From Cyclobacteriaceae bacterium (GTDB lineage Bacteria > Bacteroidota > Bacteroidia > Cytophagales > Cyclobacteriaceae), in NCBI GenBank assembly GCA_026129485.1, contig JAHCHY010000002.1, forward strand, positions 1 through 64,000: a stretch of DNA of 64,000 bases, written 5' to 3'. Below the pieces are notes generated by a model. It had not been told where the DNA came from. It was given only the letters and a program-made list of their open reading frames with translations, and made no database searches. Made by a program: the position numbers and the translations under genes. This document shows positions 17,701 to 24,767 of this stretch, in pieces. Each line of letters opens with the position of its first letter. Position 1 is the first letter of the stretch.

Positions 17701-17814
17701 ACCCGGCAATGCGCTTCCGTCTTCAGCAGAAGTAACTTTACCCGATACAATCCTTTGCTGTGCGTTTACAGCGAGGAAAGAACAACAAAAAATCAAGAGT
17801 AGAATTTTTCTCAT
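14716..17814 (-). CDS. SusC/RagA-family TonB-linked outer-membrane transporter
   Basis: About 1,030 residues from the ATG at 17814, which gives a clean signal peptide (RKILLLIFCCSFLAVNAQ). An ATG at 17838 in the same frame adds eight residues and is less likely. Domain order: carboxypeptidase-regulatory-like beta-sandwich (VSGKVTSAEDGSALPGVSVLLKG), the SusC signature region, TonB plug (QPLIVVDG, SLTVLKGPAASVLYGSRAASGVI), then a 22-strand barrel to the C terminus. With the SusD partner it forms a pedal-bin importer for oligomeric nutrients or peptides, powered by TonB. The operator-controlled promoter lies directly upstream. Confidence 0.95.
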   Translation of the reverse strand: MRKILLLIFCCSFLAVNAQQRIVSGKVTSAEDGSALPGVSVLLKGTSVGTSTDADGKYSLSVPASGGSLVFSFIGSKTQEVVIGERSLIDVSLMQDVTQLSEVIVTAQGIERDNRSLGYALQTVKGSDVAQRSETNLLNTLQGKLSGVNITGASGGAGASTNINIRGITSFSGSNQPLIVVDGIIFNNAVNQTLNTLFGNQPTNRLNDISPENIESLTVLKGPAASVLYGSRAASGVIVITTKKGGTASGKTEVTLTSSVNFQDVYGLAKLQNRYGQGLNNDFNNTATNSWGPAFGGSLTEVTTIQGETVPYKAFPNNVEGFFNRGRIVQNGINIASGDKDKNAGLSISSTFQDGIIPNTGYTRNSIQLSGNNKLNNGLKIGSSISYVRSTQDGMPQGNGASALGQITRIPRSYDLLGRPYKDANGKSIFYNLTQNHPLWNTEYETLKSTVDRIFGHVTLGYDIKPWLNVSYRATGDVYTDRRKSVRSIGAARAPLGQITEDIFYAAEYNGDLMITASKNNLFLNGLNASLLVGQNINERSTQNTYTDAQELTILGFDNVSNGTVYTGSGDNKSLRRLVGFYSSLNLSYNNYLFLELQGRIDKSSTLPAGNNSFFYPGVSVSFVPTDAFDFQSKILSYAKIRGSIAKVGKDANVYLLKSFYETSTQGNNLASITFPMNIGGDNIPGFQAASRIGSNTLTPEFTTTYEGGVNVGLFKNKLSVDVGYFYTESSNQIFNVAISNSSGFDTRTTNVGMITNKGWEVELSATPIRTSDFSWDISFNWTRLRNKVVDIAEGITSSTIIGNTFGGLSPSIARGYPYGVIIATGYAKNANGDRLVNPNTGLYMPGVANTVIANPNPEWISGFTNTFTYKGISLAALVDVKYGHDLYSFGWIDLRSNGSLEITAKDREMPRVLPGVIDNGDGTFTDNYIQVSAQSYWQGLGGLATEAGVFNATTYRLRELSLSYSLPASVLSKTPFGSVNIGVSGRNLWFYSPHAPGDPELNTQGAGNIQGMDLNGAPNTRNYGFNLRITL

Positions 17815-17849
17815 AGAGTCTAAAGTTTTATTGAACATAATTCAGTCTT

Positions 17850-17897
17850 CAAAAGTGAAGAGTGAATCATTAAAATGAATCAGCCGAAAAAGGTTAT
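17850..17897 (-). promoter_or_regulatory. 19-bp operator and -7 box, susCD operon
   Basis: Operator ATAACCTTTTTCGGCTGAT in promoter orientation (17897-17879), 21 nt, then CACTTTTG (17857-17850). The same -7 octamer at the same distance recurs before the 32730-35141 permease gene. Confidence 0.55.
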
Positions 17898-18010
17898 CAA
17901 ACAGGAGGATCCTGCGTGCACTTATAAGCTTATACCCCAATTTTCAGTATGAAGCATGAGAATGGCTACCTCGTAAAATTCAGAACTTTTACTGCGCTGT
18001 TGCCGCTTTG

Positions 18011-18652
18011 TTAACGGGATATTATTTTCTCGCTTATGGCTTTTGATATTGCCGCAGATTTTTTATTCACGTGCAGCTTCTTGTAGATGTTCTTGGTGTG
18101 CGTTTTTGCCGTTTCTTTCGAGATACCCATTTCTTTCGCTATCTGGATGTACGTTTTTCCATGCGAAATATGATGAAGCACTTCTTTTTCGCGGTTGCTT
18201 AACGGGCTATGCAGGCTGGTGTGAAAATCATCCACCACCATACGCGCAATTTTAGAGCTCATGGGCGCCCCGCCCTTGCAGATTTCATCAAGGGCATTTA
18301 ACAATTCGAGGTAATTCGAGCTTTTTGAAATATAACCCGATGCCCCGTTTTTAAGGGATTCAAATACCAGCTCCGTATCCTCGTACACGCTCATGATCAC
18401 AATCTCCACATACGGAAGGATTTTTTTAATGGCGGCTGTTCCCTGAACACCATTCATACCGGGAAGCCCTATATCCATTAAAATAATATGGGGCAATATT
18501 TTCCTGATCTCTGCGATGCAATCTTCGCACGACTCGTATGCTCCCACAACATCGTATTGGCTTGAGCTGTTAATGATCAGCTTGTATGAATCCCGGATGT
18601 CAGGGTCATCTTCAACAACAACAATTCTCTTTTTCGTGATGGGCCTTGTCAT
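18011..18652 (-). CDS. NarL/FixJ-family response regulator (RR1)
   Basis: 213 residues: a receiver domain (1-125) with acidic pocket EDD (14-16), phospho-acceptor Asp60 (ILMDIGLPGMNG), the conserved Ser in IVIMSVYED and the Lys region GYISKSS. A LuxR-type HTH follows (about 148-213: LSNREKEVLHHISHGKTYIQIAKEMGISKETAKTH). It should act as a dimeric DNA-binding activator. Its own promoter has the 19-bp operator, so it may autoregulate and is the leading candidate to bind all copies. A second regulator and a sensor kinase lie directly upstream on the same strand. Confidence 0.93.
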   Translation of the reverse strand: MTRPITKKRIVVVEDDPDIRDSYKLIINSSSQYDVVGAYESCEDCIAEIRKILPHIILMDIGLPGMNGVQGTAAIKKILPYVEIVIMSVYEDTELVFESLKNGASGYISKSSNYLELLNALDEICKGGAPMSSKIARMVVDDFHTSLHSPLSNREKEVLHHISHGKTYIQIAKEMGISKETAKTHTKNIYKKLHVNKKSAAISKAISEKIISR

Positions 18653-18662
18653 ACTTTTTTTA

Positions 18663-18710
18663 CAAACGTACTCAGCCCTGTACGGCCATGCATCACTACA
18701 AAGGGGTGAT
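18663..18710 (-). promoter_or_regulatory. 19-bp operator and -7 box, response regulator RR1
   Basis: Operator ATCACCCCTTTGTAGTGAT in promoter orientation (18710-18692), exactly 21 nt, then a perfect TACGTTTG (18670-18663). Only 10 nt separate the -7 box from the start codon, so the leader is very short. No TTG stands at -33. Confidence 0.65.
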
Positions 18711-18716
18711 GCGCTT

Positions 18717-19355
18717 TTACACTAAATTATCTTTTCGCGCTTTTATCAACGCCTCGGATTTATTGGTTACGTGCAGCTTCTCGTAGATATGCCTGATGTG
18801 AGTTTTCACCGTATCCTTACTTATCGAGAGGTCTTTGGCAATATAATCGTACGTTACACCACGGGCGAGGCTTTTTAAAACATCTGTTTCCCGTTCCGTT
18901 AAAGGCGACTTCGGGTTTCTGTGAAAAGAATTGATGATCATGCTGGCAATCTTGGGGCTCATGGGCGCACCCCCGGTAAACACTTCATTAATGGCCGCAA
19001 TCAATTGATTGTGGTTGGCATCTTTGGTGATGTACCCCATGGCGCCCGCGCAAAAAGCATTGAACACATTTTCCGAATCATCATGCACGGTGAGCACGAT
19101 AATTTTTACAGCGCTCATTTTTCTTTTGATGTACGAAATGCCTTCCATACCGCTTATGCCGGGCAATGACAGATCCATAAGAACAAGATCAGGATTGTCT
19201 TTGGAAAGCCGTTTAATGGCTTCTTCGCACGAAGCATACGCGCCCACAACAATATAATCGGCAAGGCCGCGTATAATAATGTCGTAGGCCGAACGTAATT
19301 CATCATTGTCCTCTATAATAACTATTCTTCTCAAAGTTTCGTTGTAGTGCTTCAT
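18717..19355 (-). CDS. NarL/FixJ-family response regulator (RR2)
   Basis: 212 residues. The receiver domain has an acidic pocket (IIEDND, 14-18), Asp61 as phospho-acceptor (LVLMDLSLPGISG) and a conserved Lys (GYITKDA). The LuxR HTH is C-terminal (LTERETDVLKSLARGVTYDYIAKDLSISKDTVKTH). It is paralogous to RR1, though the recognition helices differ. The gene follows the kinase gene after 4 nt, so the two are translationally linked. It probably receives phosphate from that kinase. Whether RR1 or RR2 binds the operator cannot be decided from sequence. Confidence 0.93.
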   Translation of the reverse strand: MKHYNETLRRIVIIEDNDELRSAYDIIIRGLADYIVVGAYASCEEAIKRLSKDNPDLVLMDLSLPGISGMEGISYIKRKMSAVKIIVLTVHDDSENVFNAFCAGAMGYITKDANHNQLIAAINEVFTGGAPMSPKIASMIINSFHRNPKSPLTERETDVLKSLARGVTYDYIAKDLSISKDTVKTHIRHIYEKLHVTNKSEALIKARKDNLV

Positions 19356-19359
19356 GCCT

Positions 19360-22269
19360 TCAAAGTTTTATAACAAGCTGTATCATCGTTCCCCCGCCCG
19401 GCCTGTCCAGCATTTCTACTTTGCCCCCGATCTTGGCCGCCCGTACACGCATGTTGCGCATCCCGTTTCCCGGTTGTGCCTGATGAATGCCAATTCCGTC
19501 ATCTTCAAAAGTCAATACAAAACCATCCTGGATTTTAGAAACATTAAAATACACATTGCCTGCCCGTGCGTGCTTTAATGAATTGGTCATAGCCTCTTTA
19601 AATATTAATATCAGATGCCGGTTGTGCCCTTCATTCATGGCAATATCAAAATCTAACGACAGTATTTCTGATGACACATGAAAATTAATCCCATTCTTTT
19701 CAAAGTAGTTAGCGCCAAAATCCCGCAAATACGAAATAGCCTCTTTCAGGTTATTGGATTTCACATCAATTGACCAGATAAAATCTTTTGTGCCGTGAAA
19801 AATAGCATGGGCCGTGCGTTCAAAAAAATCGAAGACTGCATAAAACTCACCGGAAGGATGCTTGTTTTTCAGCAAGCTGGCCTGGGTAAGCATGCTGGCC
19901 AGCCTGTTCCCCATTTCGTCATGAAAATCCATGGCCATTTGTTTCTTTAAACGCATCGACTCGGCCATGCGCACCTGTTCTTTTAGTCTTAATTTTCGAA
20001 TACGCATAACCGTTGCAACATAAAACGCAGCGATGATCAGCACAACAACGAGAAGCGACATCGCAATAAAAAAAGCAGTAGTCTGCCAGAAAGCCGGGGC
20101 AATGGTAAACGAATAGGTTGTCATGCTGCCCCATACTTTGTTTTCGCTCACGGCCTGCACCATAAATGTATAGCTTCCCGGGGGGAGGTTGGAATATATA
20201 ACTTCCTGCGGGGTCCCCACACCCGACCAGCCTGTTTCCAATCCTTCCAGCTTATGATGAAAAGAAATATTATAAGGATTTGAAAGGTTTGAAGCGGAAA
20301 ATGAAAACGCAATGCTGTTCTCGTTATGCTTCAGCATGAGATTAACCGGCAGTCTGAAATACCCTTCCACATTATCACTATCTGTTATTTCTTTTGTTCT
20401 TACCTGCACGCCTGTTAAATAGGCGACAGGCGAAGAAACATCCTGGTGTTCGGCAGCAGGATTATACCGGTAAGCCCCGTTCACCGTTCCGATAATAATT
20501 TCCCCGTTGCTTCTCTTTATAACTGCATTAACATAAAGCTCCTCGCCTCCGTACCCATCCACTTTTTCATATTTCTTTACCGACTTCAATACTTTATTTT
20601 CAATATGAAGCTGGTAAAGTCCGTCATTAGATCCCACCAGCCACTTCTCAGGAGTGATCCACTCCACCAGCAAAATATTTGAAAGGACAGAAGACAGGTC
20701 AAGACTTGCAGTCTGCCGGAAGGCTTCATCAAAAAACAGGATATGCGGGAACTCTCCAAAAACAATATACCCGTTGCCGGGGTATTGCTTAATGCCATAT
20801 ACGGTTGAGGTTTTCAGAAAATCCGGTCCTACCTGTACAACACTATCCCCTGCCAGCTTCATAATCCCGCCCGCTGCTCCTGCTGTTCTGAAATAAACGG
20901 TATCGTTTATAACAACCGGGTTGCTGACACCCGGCATTCTTACCAACTGACGTGTGTGTAAATTCCCGGCTCCTTTATCTTTCAAAAGGTATAGCCCGTT
21001 AGGCGCTCCTGCCAGGATTGAGTTGCCCCATACACCTACCCCGTGAACAGAAAGTGCAGTGCCTGCATCCGGGAAAATGCGCTGCGGCCTGCCGTCTGTG
21101 ATCCTGAACAATCCTTCTTTTAATGTGCCCACAAAAATCTCATGCTTACTACGCGCCAACAGGGAAGTAACAGGCTTGCCAACCAATAACGGCTTTCCGT
21201 ATCCCAAAATGCCGCCATTAAAAGTTCCATATAAAACAGAGCCGTCTGCGGGGTTTTGCAGTATTGCTGTTATGTCGTTGTTTACTGTTTCGGGTATTAA
21301 TCGCCAGGGTTGTTTCCTGAACTTGCTGATGCCTTTTACATCAATGGAAAACCAGACGCCTTTTTCCGTATCGTTGAACAGGCATAGCGCATCATTGCTG
21401 AACAGCTCGTAATCATCCGAAATCCATTGCCGTTTTTTATGGTTGTCTATAACGAAAACTTTTCCGGCCGACAGTACCCATACCTGGCCGTCAGGGTCGA
21501 TGGCCATCTGGTTAATTTTCGTGGGCTTTTCTTCGATAAGTAACGTATCCAGCTTTTTCGTATGAAGATCATATCCGTAAATAGCGGATAGACCTGCTAT
21601 CAAATAGTATGATCTGCCTGCATTTGTTACAAGCTGTATCTTGTCAGGATTGTTCCAGCCGGTTTCTTCTTTGCTGATTGTTCCGTCAGCACTTACCGAA
21701 ACAACCGAATTGGTATGTGAATACACGCAAAGCGATTGCTGTTCATTGAAAAAGAAACCCGCAGACTTTGAACCTAACGCAGTATGAATATCTTCACGGA
21801 TAGTCAGCGTGTCGTTTGTTAATGTAAATACATCTCCTTTCGCATCCAGTACCCACGGAGTGTTGTTTTTATCTAAGACAAGCTTAGTATTGATGCCTAA
21901 GCGCAAATCGCCTTTACCAGGGATTACCCTGGAGTCTTCCCCGTTAAAATATACCAGCCCCACGTTGGTGAGCACCCAAATGTTATTGCCTACGTCAGGC
22001 TGAACCTTGAACGTAAAAAGCGATCCTGCAAAACCGGGGATAGTTATTTTATACTCAAAAAACTGCCGGCCGTCAAACCGGTAGATGGAGCGTGTTGCTG
22101 TTCCCAGCCATAAATTTGCGTTCCTGTCCTGTGCAATATCCAAAACCTGCGAATGCCGCAATCCTTCGTTCTGACCAAAGCGGATAAATGAAAAATCCTG
22201 GGCCTTACCCGGAAACCAGGATAAGAGCAAAACTGCAAGCATTACCGCTAACGTGTACCTGGACTTCAT
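19360..22269 (-). CDS. Propeller/Y_Y_Y sensor histidine kinase
   Basis: 969 residues. A signal peptide (to about 23) leads to a large periplasmic sensor of beta-propeller repeats (NANLWLGTATRSIYRFDG-type) ending in a Y_Y_Y Ig-like domain (about 640-725: NPYNISFHHKLEGLETGW). One membrane helix lies at about 733-756. The cytoplasmic part is a HisKA_3 dimerisation helix with phospho-acceptor His783 (DFHDEMGNRLASML) and a HATPase_c domain (N-box KEAMTNSLKHA, G-box DDGIG). There is no receiver or AraC domain, so it is a classical kinase for the adjacent NarL-type regulators. The large sensor implies a periplasmic ligand, perhaps one imported by SusCD. Confidence 0.93.
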   Translation of the reverse strand: MKSRYTLAVMLAVLLLSWFPGKAQDFSFIRFGQNEGLRHSQVLDIAQDRNANLWLGTATRSIYRFDGRQFFEYKITIPGFAGSLFTFKVQPDVGNNIWVLTNVGLVYFNGEDSRVIPGKGDLRLGINTKLVLDKNNTPWVLDAKGDVFTLTNDTLTIREDIHTALGSKSAGFFFNEQQSLCVYSHTNSVVSVSADGTISKEETGWNNPDKIQLVTNAGRSYYLIAGLSAIYGYDLHTKKLDTLLIEEKPTKINQMAIDPDGQVWVLSAGKVFVIDNHKKRQWISDDYELFSNDALCLFNDTEKGVWFSIDVKGISKFRKQPWRLIPETVNNDITAILQNPADGSVLYGTFNGGILGYGKPLLVGKPVTSLLARSKHEIFVGTLKEGLFRITDGRPQRIFPDAGTALSVHGVGVWGNSILAGAPNGLYLLKDKGAGNLHTRQLVRMPGVSNPVVINDTVYFRTAGAAGGIMKLAGDSVVQVGPDFLKTSTVYGIKQYPGNGYIVFGEFPHILFFDEAFRQTASLDLSSVLSNILLVEWITPEKWLVGSNDGLYQLHIENKVLKSVKKYEKVDGYGGEELYVNAVIKRSNGEIIIGTVNGAYRYNPAAEHQDVSSPVAYLTGVQVRTKEITDSDNVEGYFRLPVNLMLKHNENSIAFSFSASNLSNPYNISFHHKLEGLETGWSGVGTPQEVIYSNLPPGSYTFMVQAVSENKVWGSMTTYSFTIAPAFWQTTAFFIAMSLLVVVLIIAAFYVATVMRIRKLRLKEQVRMAESMRLKKQMAMDFHDEMGNRLASMLTQASLLKNKHPSGEFYAVFDFFERTAHAIFHGTKDFIWSIDVKSNNLKEAISYLRDFGANYFEKNGINFHVSSEILSLDFDIAMNEGHNRHLILIFKEAMTNSLKHARAGNVYFNVSKIQDGFVLTFEDDGIGIHQAQPGNGMRNMRVRAAKIGGKVEMLDRPGGGTMIQLVIKL

Positions 22270-22301
22270 AAGAACCCGAAAATAGCAATCTTTATATGTA
22301 T

Positions 22302-24758
22302 TTATTCACTGCGCAATGTATCGGCAGGATTTACCTTTGCAGTTTGATAGGTTTGCCACGCTGTTGTCAGAAAGACTACCACCGTCATTAGCATAAACGA
22401 TATAAGGAACGGCATAGCGTCTAAGGAAATACGAAAGGCAAAGCTTGCCAGCCAATGATTGGAAAGCCAATACCCCAGGGGCATAGCCACGACAACCGAT
22501 ATTACAATTAACAGGATAAATTCTTTTGACTGTGCATAGAAAACTTCGGCCGTGCTGGCGCCCAACACTTTTCGTATCCCGGCTTCTTTTTGTTTCTGAT
22601 GCCCGATGTATGCCGCAAGCCCAAAAAGACCCAATGACGAAATGAATACAGCCAGTGCAGAAAAGAAGTTAATGAGTTTGCCGAATTGCTGCTCACGCTC
22701 ATAGCTCTGCTGCAACCAGGTATCCAAAAACTCGTACTCGAATACTTTTTCAGGGAAAACAGTGTCCCATACTTTTTTAACCGTTTCGATGGATTGCGGG
22801 ATGTTCTTCCCGTTAAGGCGTATGGAAAAAGTAGTGAACTTGCTCACGTTCACTTCCAGCAACAGCGGACGAAAGGCCTGCCTCAATCCTTCAAAGTTGT
22901 AGTTTTTAATCACCCCGATGATGAACGCCTTCTTCCCCAATACTTCAACGGTTTTGCCGAGGGCATCTGCCGGATTTTGAAATCCCAGCAACCTCACGGC
23001 TTCTTCGTTTGCAATCAATGCCTCTAAGTGGTCAGTGCCGGCTGCACGGTCAAAGCTGCGCCCGGCTAACAACTGCATGTTATACGTTTCGAGAAAATCG
23101 TAATCAACGCTCACAACCGGCACAAACACATTGTCTTCACCGCTTATTTCATCTGTTTGTATCAGTGCGGGAACAGCGCCCTGCCCGGGAAGAACGGAAG
23201 AAACCGTTACCGCTTCTATGGAAGGATTGGTCAGCAATTCGTTTTCAAATGCGTTCATCCTTCCGCGCAGGGTTGGCTCCACACCACCGCCCAGCACGGA
23301 GTTGATGCTGTAACTGAAAAGCGGCAGGGTCAGCATGAACTCTTTCTGAAAACCCAAAGGCTGCTCCCTCACAAACTTCATTTGTTGAAAAATGACCAGC
23401 GTTGTAATAATCAATACTACAGAAGCTGAAAACTGAACCGTTACCAAAATTCTGCGCAACAGCAGGCTGCGGTTTGATGATGTGTTTTTCAGTCCTTTCA
23501 GCGAAGCCACGGGGTTAAAACGGGCGATGTAAAAAGCAGGGTAAAGTCCGGCTGCAATACCGGTAATGATAAAGAGCAGAAATATAAGTGCTGCTATTTC
23601 AGGGCTGGCCAGTGTGACCACAGAAAAATTTTTACCACTGACAGCATTAATGTGCGGCAACATAACAAACACCAGTGTGCAAGCCATAAACATGGCGAAG
23701 AAAACGAGCAATAACGACTCTGTTAAAAACTGATTAGTTATGGTATGCTTAGTAGCGCCCATTACTTTGCGGATGCCGATCTCTTTGGAACGTTTCAGCG
23801 AATGCACGGTTGCAAGGTTGACAAAATTAATGCAGGCGATCATCAATATTAAAACTCCAACGGCCATGAACACATAAATATTCCGTATGGCATCGCGGCT
23901 GCCGGAAAAGCTGATGTCTGAATACAAATGAATGCGCTCTAAAGGCTGAACTTCATACGAAACACTTTTTTGCACGCGGTCATCAGCATACCGGGCATTG
24001 AGTTCCTGTATTTTTTTCTGAACGTTCCCGGGTGAAACGTTATCCCTTAATAAGATCAGGCATGTAACCGGGTTATACATCCAGTCGCGTTTCAAAAAAT
24101 TCCGCACGCCTTCCGGCTCAATGGTGAAGTAATTTTCAAAATGAGCCAGCATTTCTATCGGAAATGATGATTGATCCGGGAGGTCTTCAAAAACCGCAGC
24201 TACCGCTAAGGGTATGGAATCTTCAAACAATACCTGCTTTCCCAAAGCGGTTTCTGCCGATCCAAAATATTTCTCGGCAATGGTGCGGCAGATTACCAAC
24301 TGATTCGGGTTGACCAACGCGGATGCTTTGTTTCCGTTTATGAAAGAGAAAGAAAGAATACGCAAAACCTCCGGGTCGGCAAAGTAGAAGTTATTTTCCA
24401 GGTACTTTTTATCACGCACAGCTATACTGTCCTCATCTGTTAACCGGATAGTAGCCTGCCTGTTAAAAATCCGTGCGACTTCTTCTACGTCAGCAATATC
24501 CGAGCGGATCGCTTCAGCCAGCGGAGTGGACGTGGTAGCATAACGTGTTTGCTGTCCGCCAAAGTCGGTGATCGCATTTACGCGGTAAATCCTGGCCGCG
24601 TTCTCGTGAAATTTGTCGTACTGAAATTCATCGCGCACGTAAAGCACAATGGCCAGCAGGCACGCCATGCCAAGCGAAAGACCTGCCAGGTTCAATATCG
24701 AAAAGAACCGGTATTTTGAATAATTCCTCCAGGCGGTCAGTATCCAGGTCTTCCACAT
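22302..24758 (-). CDS. Large FtsX/MacB-type ABC permease (duplicated form)
   Basis: 818 residues. Topology: membrane helix 17-42, a MacB-type periplasmic domain (about 45-280), three or four helices (about 285-430) with the coupling motif SKEIGIRKVMGA, a linking helix and second periplasmic domain, and three C-terminal helices with a second coupling motif QKEAGIRKVLGAS. This is the Bacteroidota double-FtsX permease related to MacB and to peptide-antibiotic exporters. No ATPase gene is adjacent. It starts 9 nt after the zinc metalloprotease gene, so the two form an operon that may continue into the kinase (32-nt gap). Confidence 0.9.
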   Translation of the reverse strand: MWKTWILTAWRNYSKYRFFSILNLAGLSLGMACLLAIVLYVRDEFQYDKFHENAARIYRVNAITDFGGQQTRYATTSTPLAEAIRSDIADVEEVARIFNRQATIRLTDEDSIAVRDKKYLENNFYFADPEVLRILSFSFINGNKASALVNPNQLVICRTIAEKYFGSAETALGKQVLFEDSIPLAVAAVFEDLPDQSSFPIEMLAHFENYFTIEPEGVRNFLKRDWMYNPVTCLILLRDNVSPGNVQKKIQELNARYADDRVQKSVSYEVQPLERIHLYSDISFSGSRDAIRNIYVFMAVGVLILMIACINFVNLATVHSLKRSKEIGIRKVMGATKHTITNQFLTESLLLVFFAMFMACTLVFVMLPHINAVSGKNFSVVTLASPEIAALIFLLFIITGIAAGLYPAFYIARFNPVASLKGLKNTSSNRSLLLRRILVTVQFSASVVLIITTLVIFQQMKFVREQPLGFQKEFMLTLPLFSYSINSVLGGGVEPTLRGRMNAFENELLTNPSIEAVTVSSVLPGQGAVPALIQTDEISGEDNVFVPVVSVDYDFLETYNMQLLAGRSFDRAAGTDHLEALIANEEAVRLLGFQNPADALGKTVEVLGKKAFIIGVIKNYNFEGLRQAFRPLLLEVNVSKFTTFSIRLNGKNIPQSIETVKKVWDTVFPEKVFEYEFLDTWLQQSYEREQQFGKLINFFSALAVFISSLGLFGLAAYIGHQKQKEAGIRKVLGASTAEVFYAQSKEFILLIVISVVVAMPLGYWLSNHWLASFAFRISLDAMPFLISFMLMTVVVFLTTAWQTYQTAKVNPADTLRSE

Positions 24759-24767
24759 AACTACAAA

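Noticed and set aside
14716-17838. Translation of susC from the ATG at 17838
   Set aside because: The extra eight residues precede an otherwise ideal signal peptide starting at 17814, and the predicted transcription start would leave only about 8 nt of leader. It remains possible because other genes of the regulon also have very short leaders.
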